A stretch of DNA of 64,000 nt from Gordionus sp. m RMFG-2023 (GCF_954871325.1 NC_088776.1:62334954-62398953), one strand, 5' to 3'; counted from the first letter of the stretch, positions 23,885 through 35,188 are shown. The notes: generated by a model not told the origin, from the letters alone. A program made the numbers and translations.

Positions 23885-24955
23885 CTTTAAGAAAATATAC
23901 AAAGTCATAAGTTTTTGAAAAAATATAATTTTTTTAAGAATAGATTATTCTTTATTATTCATTTTAAAAAAATTACACATACTTCTCATGACTATTACTC
24001 CATATTTATAAGTCTAATTCTTTTAATTTACAATATATTTTTTAAATTTAATTTTTCGTAAAAAATTGGAGTTTTTATCTAACAAGTTATGTAGGACCAC
24101 CATTTCATGGGGTGCTTCCTAAACTAGTGAAAGATAAATAATAGTGTTCGTCAAATTAAAATATGAGTTCAATTAGAAATATTAAATATATTTAATAAAA
24201 CAAATTTTGATGGTTATTTAGAAATGGAAAAATAAAATATTCTTAAACTTCTACCATCGCGAAATTTATTAATCACTCTATTAAAATACATATTTCAAAG
24301 ATATCCATACAAAAAAAATATCAAAAATATATTTTTTTAAATTATATGAGGTAATATAAAAAATTTCCTATTTTTGAAATAAATTTATAAATAAAATAAA
24401 TTTTAAGGAAAGTTAAAAAAAAGTGTGATTTTCGGTTCATAAACAACGAAAAACCTCGTATATTTATTTTTAAAATTGTATTTATTTTTTGATGACAATT
24501 ATTATATAAATCTAACTTAAGTTTAATTATTTTAATATATATTTTTTTAAACCTATCTTTTTCAATAGAATTGTTCAAAAGAAAGAAAAAATGTGTATTC
24601 AAAACGTAAATATTCACATCACATTGTATGTAATATTATTATATAGCAACTTAAGATATTTATTTATTTTAAAATTTTATCAATATAGGTTTATAATAAT
24701 TTTTGCAACGGTTTTATAAGAAAGTAAGAAAGATTTAAAAAAAAACAAATCCAATTATTACTTATTAAAGAAAGTAAAGGCTGTAAAATAAACAAAATAT
24801 TTCTCATCTGGGGTGCAATGGACAAAGAATTTAAACGTGGAAATCAATTTCTGACTCCTTTCCATATTATTTATGCTTACTATAAAATATTATATAGGTT
24901 CCATTAAGCGTATAAAAAATAATTTTTCATTTTAATTTGAAAGAAAATGTATCAC

Positions 24956-25006
24956 CCCAAAATGATTTATCGTCCAATCCTAAATCTGCAGCAAGGCCCA
25001 AAAAAT
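24956..25006 (-). CDS. micro-exon, 30 or 51 nt (DLGLDDKSFW)
   Basis: Two acceptors in the same frame, attttttag and the better ttgctgcag, give a 51-nt or a 30-nt exon. Both are open and end in LGLDDKSFW-G. The donor GTGATA is weaker than the others. The frame and length rule is kept either way. Confidence 0.4.
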
Positions 25007-25056
25007 CTAAAAAATATGTTATATAGATTATGTGTTTTTTTAAAATGAAATATTAC

Positions 25057-25083
25057 CTTCATTGAAAGCAAGATCATCGAGCA
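25057..25083 (-). CDS. micro-exon, 27 nt (LDDLAFNE)
   Basis: The acceptor ttttttataag and donor G/GTAATATTT bracket 27 nt reading V-LDDLAFNE-G. It lies close to the 24956 exon (LGLDDK) and the 25159 exon (LDLPFQ); the three share an L-D-D/L core. Confidence 0.5.
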
Positions 25084-25158
25084 CTTATAAAAAATATTTT
25101 ATAAAATGTTATATATACATGAAGTTATTAATGAAAAGAAATAATATAACTATATTAC

Positions 25159-25179
25159 CTTGAAAGGGTAAATCTAATA
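25159..25179 (-). CDS. micro-exon, 21 nt (LDLPFQ)
   Basis: The acceptor caaaaattaag and donor G/GTAATATA bracket 21 nt reading V-LDLPFQ-G, with an intron of only about 75 nt to the next exon at 25083. Confidence 0.45.
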
Positions 25180-26210
25180 CTTAATTTTTGTAATAATAAA
25201 AAAAAATGTAAATTCAAGACTTTTACAAAACATATACACATAAAAGCTATAAGAAAATCTTATGTTGTTTTGTAACTTTCATAAAATATTTAAAATAATA
25301 TATTTTGTACGAGAAAATATATTTTGTGTCATTTTTGATATATTTTTAAAAATTAAAGAATAAATTGATGTTTTGGAGACTGAAAATAGCATCTTAAATA
25401 TATATAATAAATATATTGATTAGCATAACAAATGGCCTTATATAAAAAAAACTCTTCCAAATAAAAATGATCCAACCAATCCTTGTGTTTTATGGTATAA
25501 TCTCATATGATTTATTTTTTCAATGGGCAGATGAATGTTTGAAACATTTTCATGACGATTGAATATTATTGAAAATAAAATGAATTTTAGAGTGTGCTGC
25601 GATCTGGTGATAAAGAGCTATATATTTTATAAATCAATTGCTTTCAAAGTATAAAAAACATTATTCAAGAAGAAATCATGAAATCTTAGGTTTTTATAAA
25701 TTTATAGAATAAAATATCGGTAACGGTCACCAAGCCATTTGTCGTTTAATTGATATTGAATAATCGTGAAATCCTTGGTAGATGAATTACCATGGAAAAC
25801 TAGAAATATATTAATCATTGATTTGTCTTATAATACAAAACTTGGGACCATATCCCAAAAAATCATGACCAAACATAAAATAGCACTCTGATTGATTGTT
25901 GGAAATATAAAAGATAGTGGAAAATATTTGAAGAATTTATTAGCTAGTTGGCCAGATTTTACGAAGGGCTTTGAATGATCACACCATCATTTTATTTTAT
26001 AACCATCAGAATTAGAAGATATAATTTATCAAGAAAGAAAATGGTTTTTTCTAACTTTAGCCGAACTTAATCAATGCATAATAAAAGCTTGGAATATCAT
26101 ATCTGTTAATATATACATGAAAGAGAAAGTTCATTTTAAGTATCACAGTTAGCTAGTCTTGACAACAGAATTAAGTTAAATTATAAAATTACAGCTTTAT
26201 ATAATTATAC
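25180..26210. other. AT-rich sequence, faintly coding-like on plus strand
   Basis: Between about 25.7 and 26.1 kb the plus strand gives open fragments such as LPWKTRNILIIDLSY and ELEDIIYQERKWFF. GC is slightly higher than in the surroundings. I do not recognise the family; it may be an old transposable element. No intact gene is present. Confidence 0.25.
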
Positions 26211-26255
26211 CTTCTATTCCTTGCAAAACTTCTTCTAAATTATTTGGATGTTTTG
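26211..26255 (-). CDS. micro-exon, 24 or 45 nt (EEVLQGIE)
   Basis: Two in-frame acceptors, cttgttacag (45 nt, KHPNNLEEVLQGIE) and aatttag (24 nt, EVLQGIE), precede the donor G/GTATAATT. Both forms are open in the common phase; the first acceptor has the better pyrimidine tract. Confidence 0.5.
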
Positions 26256-27650
26256 CTGTAACAAGTGAAAATTAATTAATTTAATAAAATAGTAAAATTT
26301 ACTGAAATTTAGCCTACGAATTTTGTTTTGTACTAAATTATAAATAATATATTAAAATAAAATATGGAATTCGTAAAAATTTAAAATGATTTGTGTAGTT
26401 GTGCAAAAAAAAAGTTAAGAATATATTATCTCTTTGCCAAATTAAATATACTTTTCCTTGCCGCATCCTGGTAAACATATCTATAGTTTGAATTTTCCAT
26501 TTCAGGCGTTTTATATTTAATCATATAAATTTTTATCTTTTGCGCTATATCATTTTTAAAAAAAATTATCAACTGTGAAATCATTAAGGTATATATATAA
26601 TATATAAATTTAATATAACCATCAAATTTCACTGTTTAACATTAAGTCAGTGAAATCTTTCTTTAATCATTTTCAAATTTATTTATAACTGATAGGTTCT
26701 AAATTGCCGAAACAAAAATTGCTATAGGAAGTTATATTACTTAGTAAAGACCATGATTATATTAACCAAAATATAGAAGAGCTTCTAAAATATTTAAACA
26801 TCATTTTATTCTTTAAATATATCTCAACGGTACAAATTTAATGTTTAAGAAAAATCTTTAATTTTTCAGTAATACCAAATTTTAAAAAATGAAAATCACC
26901 CTGTGCCTTTCTTGATGCCAGTTATAGCGCTCTTTTATTTTAAGGTATTTCAAATTTTTTTTATATAAAATTATTAATCCTAAGTTAAATAAATAAATTA
27001 CATTGTCAAAAATATTAAATATAGCAGGTTAATCCATAAATATATCAGGTTAATCCAAGTTAAATATACAGTATCATTATTATTTGTTGTAAAACATATA
27101 TATTTGTATAAACTTTTTTAAAATTTGTTTATAACTTGCTGTTTTACACAACAAGTAAAACAAAGAAGAACTTGTCACATAAATCTGTCATATTACAAAA
27201 AATAAATCTACCATATTGTCATTCGTAACCCTATAAAAACTTTTGGTTCCTAGTTCTTATAAATATAATAAAATTTTTATTTATAAAAATAAATCCCTGC
27301 TTAAAAATGGCTAATATACACAAAAATTGCCTTAGGTTTTCATATAAAATTTAAATATTAAAAAATCCTTTTAATGAGATAAATTTTTTCATGTTAATAC
27401 TTTTATACATGATAAAATTGAGATTTTTTAACATATGAAATTGTATAAAGTCTGAATATGAAAATAATTATTAGTAAAATTAAGAAGTTACATATGAAAT
27501 GTTAAAATTTAAATTTGCATTTAAAATTTTTCATGATCCAATTCTTGCGAAAAATTTTTAGAACCAATTAAGTTTGATATATATTTATGGTTTAAATTTC
27601 AAATATCAGAATTTATTAGTTTTAAAATTATTTGCTTAGAAATTAAACAC
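26256..27650. other. intron-like AT-rich sequence
   Basis: No exon, RNA gene or repeat end is supported. From about 27.54 kb the sequence aligns with copy B at 61.01 kb (shared phrase 'ttttagaaccaa.taagtttgat'). Confidence 0.4.
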
Positions 27651-27671
27651 CCTGGGTAACATTATTCTCTC
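27651..27671 (-). CDS. possible micro-exon, 21 nt (ENNVTQ)
   Basis: GAGAGAATAATGTTACCCAGG lies between cgaaatag and a weak donor GTGTTT and reads G-ENNVTQ-G. The aligned copy B site at 61104-61118 has a 15-nt open segment (IRGI) with its own AG and GTAATT. The sequence match is poor. Confidence 0.3.
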
Positions 27672-27932
27672 CTATTTCGATTATTTTTAAAATATCGCTA
27701 AAATTATTAGAAACATCTTAATAACTTCCAAGATTCCCCATTTTTAGAACGGTCTCAATTGAAATGTTTGAACTAACATCAATCATTTGCATTAGGATTT
27801 TTAGGATATTCATATATAAAAAAATTTTTAGCAATTTTTTTTGGAAATTTTAAATGTAAACCTATTTATTTCAATGAAACTGAAAAGATCTTAAAAAATA
27901 TTTCGCAAAAATGAAAAAATGTGTAATCTAAC

Positions 27933-27962
27933 CTTCCTTTAGTATGAGATGATTAGTTATCA
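27933..27962 (-). CDS. micro-exon, 30 nt (ITNHLILKE)
   Basis: The acceptor tattctag and donor G/GTTAGATT bracket 30 nt reading V-ITNHLILKE-G. Copy B near 61460 keeps an open IAYHHIDKIK segment and the donor, but the acceptor AG has decayed. Confidence 0.5.
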
Positions 27963-28159
27963 CTAGAATAGAAATTCTGCTATTATTCTTTGAGATTTTT
28001 CCCATTTTGAGAGCTTCTAATAAAAAATAGTAGAAATAATTTTTTAGTAATGTTTTGTCCATAAGCTTCATCATAACTTTTAAATTTGTTTGCCCACAAA
28101 TTAAAAAAAAATAATTATTTAAAAAATATTTTGATATAATTTGTTTGATAATATAATTC

Positions 28160-28556
28160 ACAAGGCTTTTAAAATTAAAATATCTATATATTTAAATTTT
28201 TATTAAAGAAAATAAAATTTTAAATAGGTTTTATTCATCATTGCTTCTCTTACTATATCTTTTATTAAACTATTTTCTTTATCCATAAATTTATATCTTG
28301 AATTATATTTAATAACTTTAGAAATATATTTAGATAAAAAAAAATTATTTCTTTCCAATAAAATTAACAAATTTTAGATATGATTGGTAATTCCTAATCT
28401 TAGCTTTTTTCAAAAAATGCATAGTTTAAAATTTTTCGATCGTTTGGCCTAGTTAAGTAAATTTATTAGGGGAGGTAGTGTCCAACTTAGAATCATGGAA
28501 GGCCTCGCTATTAGGCCCTTCTTTAACTATATTTTATGATTGTTATGAAAAAATAG
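28160..28556. other. AT-rich sequence absent from copy B
   Basis: Copy B jumps from the equivalent of about 28.16 kb to about 29.7 kb, so this stretch was inserted in A or lost in B. No gene is seen. Confidence 0.35.
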
Positions 28557-28569
28557 GGTAGATATGTTT

Positions 28570-28871
28570 CTTCAGCGATATGAAATCAAGTAAAAAAAAC
28601 TTTTTAAAGTTTCTTTGTATAAATCATTTTTGTTGATCATAAAATATCCTAGAAGCTAATTGCCCACTGTCGGTGACCGAGGTGGCATTTCCAATACAAC
28701 CTAAGAGTAGCCCTTACCCTAGGGGGGAGATATGCCCTATATTAGTATTGCTCATCAATCATCAGAAAAACATGAAAATTTTTAATGCTAACTTTGAGGT
28801 ACGAACCTGAAACCTAGCATTACTAGGCTAACATTGTCGCATTAGACTACCATGTTGAACAGGCTTAGTCA
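28570..28871 (-). mobile_element. tRNA-derived SINE with 13-bp TSD
   Basis: The head shows a pol III A-box-like ATGGTAGTCTAATG (minus, 28839-28852) and a B box GGTTCGTACCTC (minus, 28796-28807), spaced as in a tRNA. A unique body follows, with an A-rich tail at the low-coordinate end. The perfect direct repeat ggtagatatgttt at 28557-28569 and 28872-28884 is the target duplication left by LINE-driven insertion. The element is about 302 bp and looks complete. Which tRNA it came from is not clear. Confidence 0.8.
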
Positions 28872-28884
28872 GGTAGATATGTTT

Positions 28885-30417
28885 TGAGCCTTAAAGTATT
28901 AGGAAATAGGTAAAGAATTTAGAAATGATGCGAAAGAGAGAAAAACATAATTTCAATTGACCCAGAATGTAAAAATAGGAAATGGAAAGACATATAGTAG
29001 TAGTTACCACTAAAGTGAAAGCTCAAAAAGGAAAAAAATTAAAAATTCTTTGTCTTTGACGATATTGTATGAAGCTGTCATGAGTTATGAGAATTATATT
29101 CCTTTTTATAAGCCAAATTATGTATTTTATGGATCAGTAATAATGGATGTATCTCATTATTATTTACTTTTGAATTACAAGCAATCAATAGTTCTAAATT
29201 CTCCAAATAATCTTCAATATGCATTTTAGCTTCATATGGTACAAAGATACCTATAATTACAGAAATGTAATAATTTATAACAAAAATGGAAATAATATTT
29301 GTTGTATCCTATCTACGCCAGTTTGTAATCTTGAAAGACATATTTTTTTTAATTTACACGATTATTTTTATAGAATATGAATAATATAACACTAAATATA
29401 TTAATAATTCTTTATTATATATTTATAATACTAAATACTTAATTAAAATTTTAAATTATTAATATTATTACAATTTAATTTTCATATTCATCTTTATTTA
29501 TTGATTTTAATTAACAAAAGGTAACAATTACCAAAATCGAGTTTCCTCTATTTCATTCAAGACATATTGATTTAATATACATGATATATTTCACAGACCA
29601 TCAGACCCGGACCGCCACTCATGACGTGCAGTATATTTTTAAATAATTCAGGGCCCGGTATAAAAAAATTTAAAATACCTGTGGCCGAATATTTTTAATC
29701 GCCATAATTGTATATAAAAATTACAAATAAATAAAATATATTTTGTATCATAAAACAATATTACAAATTCATTCATTTATCATATTTCCTATTTCCATTT
29801 ATTGGATCCTTAGAATATTTCTAGTTTAATATTATTCAAATTAATTATTCAACTAATTATTTAGGTGATATTCAATCAAATTAAAAGCAAAAAGATGCAC
29901 TCAATATTTAAATTATAATACCCTTTTTAAAGAAATAATTCATTTTAACTAAGTGTAAATAATATAATAAAAAATCTATTGAATATCCATATCTTAATTA
30001 AAACAGAATTTCATAAGTGTTTTTAATATACTATACACTCATTCTGCCCACATTTGATGATTTGTAACTATTACAATTAATAACCGAAAATATATTAAAA
30101 ATTTAGTAAAATATCTGTATTTTGTTAGTTTGATAGGATTCCAAACGCTGATAAATTTTTAGACTCATTATTGCCAAGTTTATAAAATAAAACTAAGGAT
30201 GATGAGGGATGATTAGTATATGTAAGATATCTAGTAGGGTTAGTAAATCATAAATATATTTTTTGCTTGATTTCATTCAATTTCAAAAAAAAACATTTAT
30301 ATATAGGGCAAAGCATTAAAAATATTAATTTAAATCACATTACCAAACAATTAATTTTTTTATTGAAAAAAAAATCCAATAGTAAAGCTATTATTTAATC
30401 TAGCATTAAAATCATAC
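28885..30417. other. AT-rich sequence, partly shared with copy B
   Basis: From about 29.76 kb it aligns with 61.72 kb onward (shared 'ttggatccttagaa'). No supported exon before 30418. Two 16-nt AG..GT segments near 29530 and 62350 (reading ...TTTGGTAA) were noted but are not called. Confidence 0.4.
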
Positions 30418-30504
30418 CCTTATATTCTTTCGGAAATACCATAATTTCTAGGCTTGGATTATTTTTGTAAATCGATCGATTGACGAATATTACAAAATCA
30501 GAAC
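30418..30504 (-). CDS. 87-nt conserved exon, copy A
   Basis: This is the largest and best supported exon of the family. The acceptor ttttatttatag and donor G/GTATGA bracket 87 nt that are open in the common phase: it begins SDFVIFVNRS, continues with NNPSLEIMVF and ends PKEYK-G. Copy B 62425-62511 has the same length, the same splice-site positions and SDYVIFVNRS...PSLDIMVF...KFK. Many differences are conservative (F/Y, E/D, Y/F), which fits protein-level selection. I do not recognise the domain; it has no cysteines. Confidence 0.75.
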
Positions 30505-30815
30505 CTATAAATAAAACGAAAAATTTATGTTATATAATTTTAGTATCTTTTAATAATCAAAATTTAATAATTATCATAATATAATGCAAAAGTATCAACG
30601 TTTAAAGTAACGCGCTAACTTATTTTTTTAAATATATTGGACAACAATGCCTTTACTATCCTTTGATGAAAAAATTTACAGAATTCAGTAAAGATGTTAC
30701 TTTGTAAAATATGCGATAATAATATATTATTCTTATCACATATTTATCATTCCATATAAATTAGCTAGAGGTTTAAGAAATATTAATATTTGAATAATTT
30801 TAAAAAAGTATTTAC

Positions 30816-30842
30816 CATAGTAATTATTGAGTGGTTTATTAT
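30816..30842 (-). CDS. 27-nt conserved exon, copy A (NKPLNNYY)
   Basis: The acceptor ataactatag and donor G/GTAAATAC bracket 27 nt reading D-NKPLNNYY-G. Copy B 62599-62625 reads D-DKPLNNYT-G with the same splice sites. It precedes the 87-nt exon in both copies, at intron distances of about 310 and 90 nt. Confidence 0.7.
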
Positions 30843-31733
30843 CTATAGTTATGTTTTTAAAATATAAAATATTTGTTATAATAATAAAACCCGTATGAAA
30901 TATATTTCATTTTTTGATAAAAATTTTACTTTTTCTTATTTATATTTTTTAGAATTTCCCTAATTTTCTTTCATTTACCTTACCAAGATAAATTCAAAGA
31001 CCTCTCCGAAGCAACTGCTACTAAAAAATTGAGTGGAAGTATACCTTTTTTAAAAAAAAATTTTTTAAATTTATTAATTTTACTGTTACTACAGCCATCC
31101 TTAAGCAACTGATATCAGGTTTTTGATATCGGCCTAGACCTAGGATTCTATTAATACATATTAAATTAAATAATAAATGGGGGATCTTATTATACATATC
31201 AATTTGATCGATGTTTATAAAATTAGGTTGTATTCTAGATTTTTTATCATAAAATTATTTTTCCAATTTCAAAATCTGTCCAAAAATATTAACCAAAATA
31301 ATACAAAGCTTAATTAATAATTGCACATGCCATAAAAAGAGATAAATGGACAGACCATATTAAAAAAAGACATAATGGGCTTTTCAAAGATATAAAGAAT
31401 TTGAAATAATAGCTTTTAAGAATATTTCTCAAAATTGTAGAATATCAAAGTAATTATTTTATTAAATTTGCTTATACTTATCTTATAATAAGATAGCTAA
31501 AATGAGGGATGTATTTATCTAGAGGTTTAAAGAATCAAAAATTTGTCAGATTCTGAGAATTGTAAATTTATTTAATTAAAATATTTTTACTTATACATTA
31601 TTTAGCTCTTCATCTTCTGATGATGTAATTCTGAGACTTATAATTCAGATTGGAAATCTATTCGTTTATTTTACCTTATCGTTTACTTTAAAATTTTTCT
31701 GCTTTCCCTAATTAAACAATTTTATATAAATAT
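30843..31733. other. AT-rich sequence
   Basis: One AG..GT segment at 30979-31017 is 39 nt long but contains a stop in the common phase and is not called. The stretch is missing from copy B. Confidence 0.35.
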
Positions 31734-31911
31734 TTAATAACCATTCTTACTACCTTATGTACTGTCGAAAGGGTCATGAGTAAAATTAAATTAATTAAAA
31801 CAAGACTTCGTAGTACCATGAAAGATCCATTTCTTAATAAGTTAACCATTTTATCAATGGAAAATAATTAATTTAAACAATTTAATAATGATGAAATTAT
31901 AAATTCTTTCG
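31734..31911 (+). mobile_element. hAT transposase C-terminal remnant
   Basis: The frame beginning at 31734 reads ...TVERVMSKIKLIKTRLRSTM and then a region ending LTILSMENN, followed by one stop and then NNDEIINSFA in the same frame. This is the hAT-C dimerisation motif (ERSFSxLKxIKTxLRSTM...RLxxLxLLSIE). RNase-H core and BED parts are not recognisable beside it, so only the C-terminal tail survives here. A connection to the BED-containing hAT element at 34.8 kb is possible but not shown. Confidence 0.75.
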
Positions 31912-32356
31912 CTTTCTATTTCCCTAATTTGTTTAAATTATTAATTTAAAAAATATATTTATAAAGTATACATTAAATATTCAAATAAAATAACCTATGA
32001 GAGAAAAAATTTTTTTTTGTTTATATTATATATTAAAGATTGATTCAATAAAAATTATTAGAAATTTATGGGTGTCAAAAAAACAATTAACCATTTCATT
32101 TTTTTTGAATGGGGGGGGGTGATACTTTTCAGGGAGGAATTCTGCTTCCATAGCTCAAAAAGTGTATGGGCCACTGCCTATGATTATTAAAACTCATTTT
32201 TATTTTTAGTAGCACTTATATTGAATAGTAAACTCACCCCCCCCCTCGAAAAAATACAGTTAATTAATCTTCGAAACCCTTTTGATAGTATATTTATATA
32301 AAATTGATTAATAAGTAGAAAAATTTTTTAAAGTAAATCATAAGGTAACGAATAAT
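31912..32356. other. AT-rich sequence with G/C tracts
   Basis: A 9-base G tract at 32111-32119 and a C tract at 32237-32245 sit beside a 'gggccactgcctatg' phrase that resembles a decayed hAT MITE end. No clear element boundaries. Confidence 0.35.
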
Positions 32357-32397
32357 TTATGAATCATGAATCTCATAATCATCATCAGAAGAAGAAG
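32357..32397 (-). CDS. possible terminal exon (SSSDDDYEIHDS-stop)
   Basis: The acceptor cattttttag is followed by CT and then codons for SSSDDDYEIHDS and TAA, in the common entry phase (A-SSSDDD...). It would end a minus-strand transcript coming from higher coordinates, such as one holding the 33835 exon. The copy B equivalent is deleted. This implies at least two transcription units in block A, or alternative 3' ends. Confidence 0.4.
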
Positions 32398-33834
32398 CTA
32401 AAAAATGTATTAATATTAATATTTGAATAAAATTAATATTTTAATAAAATTAATTAACAATCTCACAATCTAACATATATTTAGATTCTTTAGCCTCCAG
32501 GTCATGTAGAATAATTACATCCTACGTTTTAGTCATAATATAAATATTTCGAAACTTAGACATTTTTTAAAATGATAAAATAAAATTTTTCCATTCTAAA
32601 ACAATAGCATTAGCTATGGTAGAAGTGGCAAAATCTTCAGAATCTTTTAAATTTTTAGAAGCTGTTCTTAATGTATTATAGATTATAAATTTTTACAATA
32701 GCTATATATGATGATAGCCAACTTCTAAAAACATAATTAAATATTTTATCTAAACAAATAAGATAATATTACCTATTGGTATTTTTTATTCCTAAAAATC
32801 GTTGCGATTTTATCGGTACATTACTCTGATATGCTTTGAGCACTGCATATATTTACACTAGAGAAACACAAGTGAATCTTGTCTAAGATCCATAGAACAT
32901 TTACTTTTATTATAAATCAAAGATTTAATCAATGACTAGCTGCAAATAAAAGTTGTCTTTGAGGCCTTAGGTCTAATCAAAGTTTATACACCTATGTTCC
33001 TTCCACTCATGTTTCAAGCAACATCATGGCTTTGTCCAATTAAGAATTCGAGGGTATGATTCATGGAACCATGTTTGCATATTATATTTTTTTAATAGAA
33101 AGACCACTCTTGTTACCACTTCAATATATCTTACTCAAAACTATTGCTTCAAATTTCGAAACATAATATGTACCATCAAGAATAATTGAAAAAACATCTG
33201 TTAAATTCAATCTCTTTTATAAATTTTTTATAACCATATGTTTCATAGTTTCAATGAGAATATTTATATTATTATATAACACTATATGAGAATATAAATT
33301 GGATCATTCTTCCTTTTTTCATTTTTTTTGAATTTACAATTTGTGAACAGGGTCTGAATCTGCCATTAGTTTAATAATATTTTTAAAAGCTATTCTTTCA
33401 ATACTTTTCTTTATATCGTTAAATCACCATGTCTTTTTTATTATAGTCTGTTCATTTATCTTTTTTTTTATATTATGCAATGTGCAATTATTAATTAAGA
33501 ATTTGTATTTTTTGTTAATATTTTTGGCCATATTTTGAAATTGGAAATAAGACAATAAATTTTTTGGTTATGAATGGGTGTGATATAACAAATAAATGAA
33601 ATACAATTTTTAAAAAAGTAGCATTTAAATTTTAGGAGCATTTGCTTCGAACCTCCTCCCCCCCCCCCCACTTTGCTCATCTCATCGTTGTAGGAGGAAA
33701 TTCTTATTTTTGGACGTATCAAAAATAAAGGTAAAATGACATTAATTAGGTCTATAAAATGATGACATATCGGATTTCCCATTGGCATATATTTTATATA
33801 AAGTTTTTCTATTAAGATAAATGTGTGCGTATAC
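32398..33834. other. AT-rich sequence
   Basis: A 12-base C tract at 33658-33669 falls inside a chance minus-strand ORF that encodes a glycine run and is not conserved in copy B. No supported gene. Confidence 0.35.
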
Positions 33835-33870
33835 CTATTTTGACATGTTTAATAGTTTCAATAGACCAGG
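33835..33870 (-). CDS. micro-exon, 36 nt (WSIETIKHVKI)
   Basis: The acceptor tatgtgaag and donor G/GTATACG bracket 36 nt reading A-WSIETIKHVKI-G. Copy B (about 63149-63184) conserves TWSNETIKHVKIS, but its acceptor is shifted (GCAG two bases earlier) and the last exon base differs. A 40-nt AG..GT segment just upstream (about 33911-33950, with counterpart near 63220) is also conserved in both copies but is not divisible by three. Confidence 0.5.
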   Translation of the reverse strand, partial: PGLLKLLNMSK

Positions 33871-34009
33871 CTTCACATATCATATACTGGAAACTTAGTT
33901 TGTAGGTACCTTTTTGTATGAAATCGTGTTTGAATGATGGATTCTTGAACTTTATCAGAATTTTAAAAAAAAAACATAATTTAGACGGAAAGAAAAAGGT
34001 AACATACAA

Positions 34010-34773
34010 CTAAATTCTCTTTTTTAAAAATGGAAAAAAGTTGTGTTAAAAATTTTAAATAAATGATAAAATTTAAAGAATTTTAAACAAAATAAAAATA
34101 AGCTTTTCCCATTATATGGAGCCAATTATTAATTGATTTTGAATATGCCTGTATAAAATAAATCATCCTTATTATAAAATTGAAGAAGAATTCTCATTTA
34201 TTTGCAAATTATAAAAAAATGAAATATGATAGCTGATACACTAATGAGTAATTAATATATATATATTATAGAATATTAAAATCAGCTCCAGACTAAATAT
34301 ATTATTCATATATTCCATTTTTAAGTCATGGCCAAATACATTATTCTAGATTGGTATAGTCTTGCTTGAAAATTTTTTTTCTATCTTTGTTATTATATCA
34401 CATGCTTTGGAAAATATTTTTTGATTGAACTGTTCAATGTAATTTGATTATATAATTTAAAATATATAATTCTTTCTACCGTCAAGTTAGAACTCAATCA
34501 TGGAAGATCAATTCTAAAAATTAAATTGAGCCATGGAATTGTTAAAAGACTAAATCGACTCGGTTCGCTTAAACCCGCATTTAAAAAGAACATATCCCTT
34601 ATATTTATCTGTCGTGTTTATACATTTTTCAATTTTTTTCTTCAAATTTTGGACCTAGACTACTATCATAAAATATATTTAAAAATTTATAATATATATA
34701 TAAATATTTTATATATTAGCTTAATAGATTAAGAAGCAATTGATCTAACCACAATTGGAATAATTAGGTGATG
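34010..34773. other. AT-rich sequence
   Basis: No supported gene. Copy B lacks everything between about 34.05 and 39.24 kb, so this stretch begins a 5.2-kb interval specific to copy A. Confidence 0.35.
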
Positions 34774-35188
34774 CTTTTAATCAGAGTTAGGCAGTACCGC
34801 GAATACTTGTATCTAAGATACAAGATAAAAGATCCTTTTGTATCTTGTACTCAGTATCTTATTGACATTTTTTATAAGATACTAGTATCTGTATCTAAGA
34901 TCCTTTATTTTGAAAAGAATCTTGTATCTTTTTCATTTTCTTTAAAAAGATACAGATACAGATTCTTTTTAATATTCATGTTTAAAACATTTACATATCA
35001 CACAATGTAACTTTATTTTCTTCGTGAAATCTTGTATTATTTTTTTTTATTTTTTGCTATATTTTAAATATATTGATAACCAAAATTAGTTGGAAATTTT
35101 ACAGATCACAAAGATAGATAGATTAAAAATAACAACACCAAAAATAAGAAAAGGATATATTTTATATGTAATATTTTTTAATTTGTAG

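Noticed and set aside
24342-24617. 91-residue minus-strand ORF rich in Lys, Ile, Asn and Phe
   Set aside because: Composition is that expected of random AT-rich DNA; no paralogue or motif.
30979-31017. 39-nt AG..GT segment reading AVASERSLNLSW then stop
   Set aside because: Contains a stop in the common phase and has no paralogue; the donor may be chance. Kept out of the exon list.
33495-33788. 97-residue minus-strand ORF with a glycine run
   Set aside because: The glycine run is a C tract read in frame, and the ORF is not conserved in copy B.
33911-33950. 40-nt AG..GT segment conserved in copies A and B
   Set aside because: Not divisible by three, so it breaks the family rule. It could be a 5' exon, but no ATG or signal peptide was found to support this.
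34526-35010. Two plus-strand ORFs near 34.5-35.0 kb
   Set aside because: The second is a translation of the hAT subterminal GATAC repeats; the first has no support.
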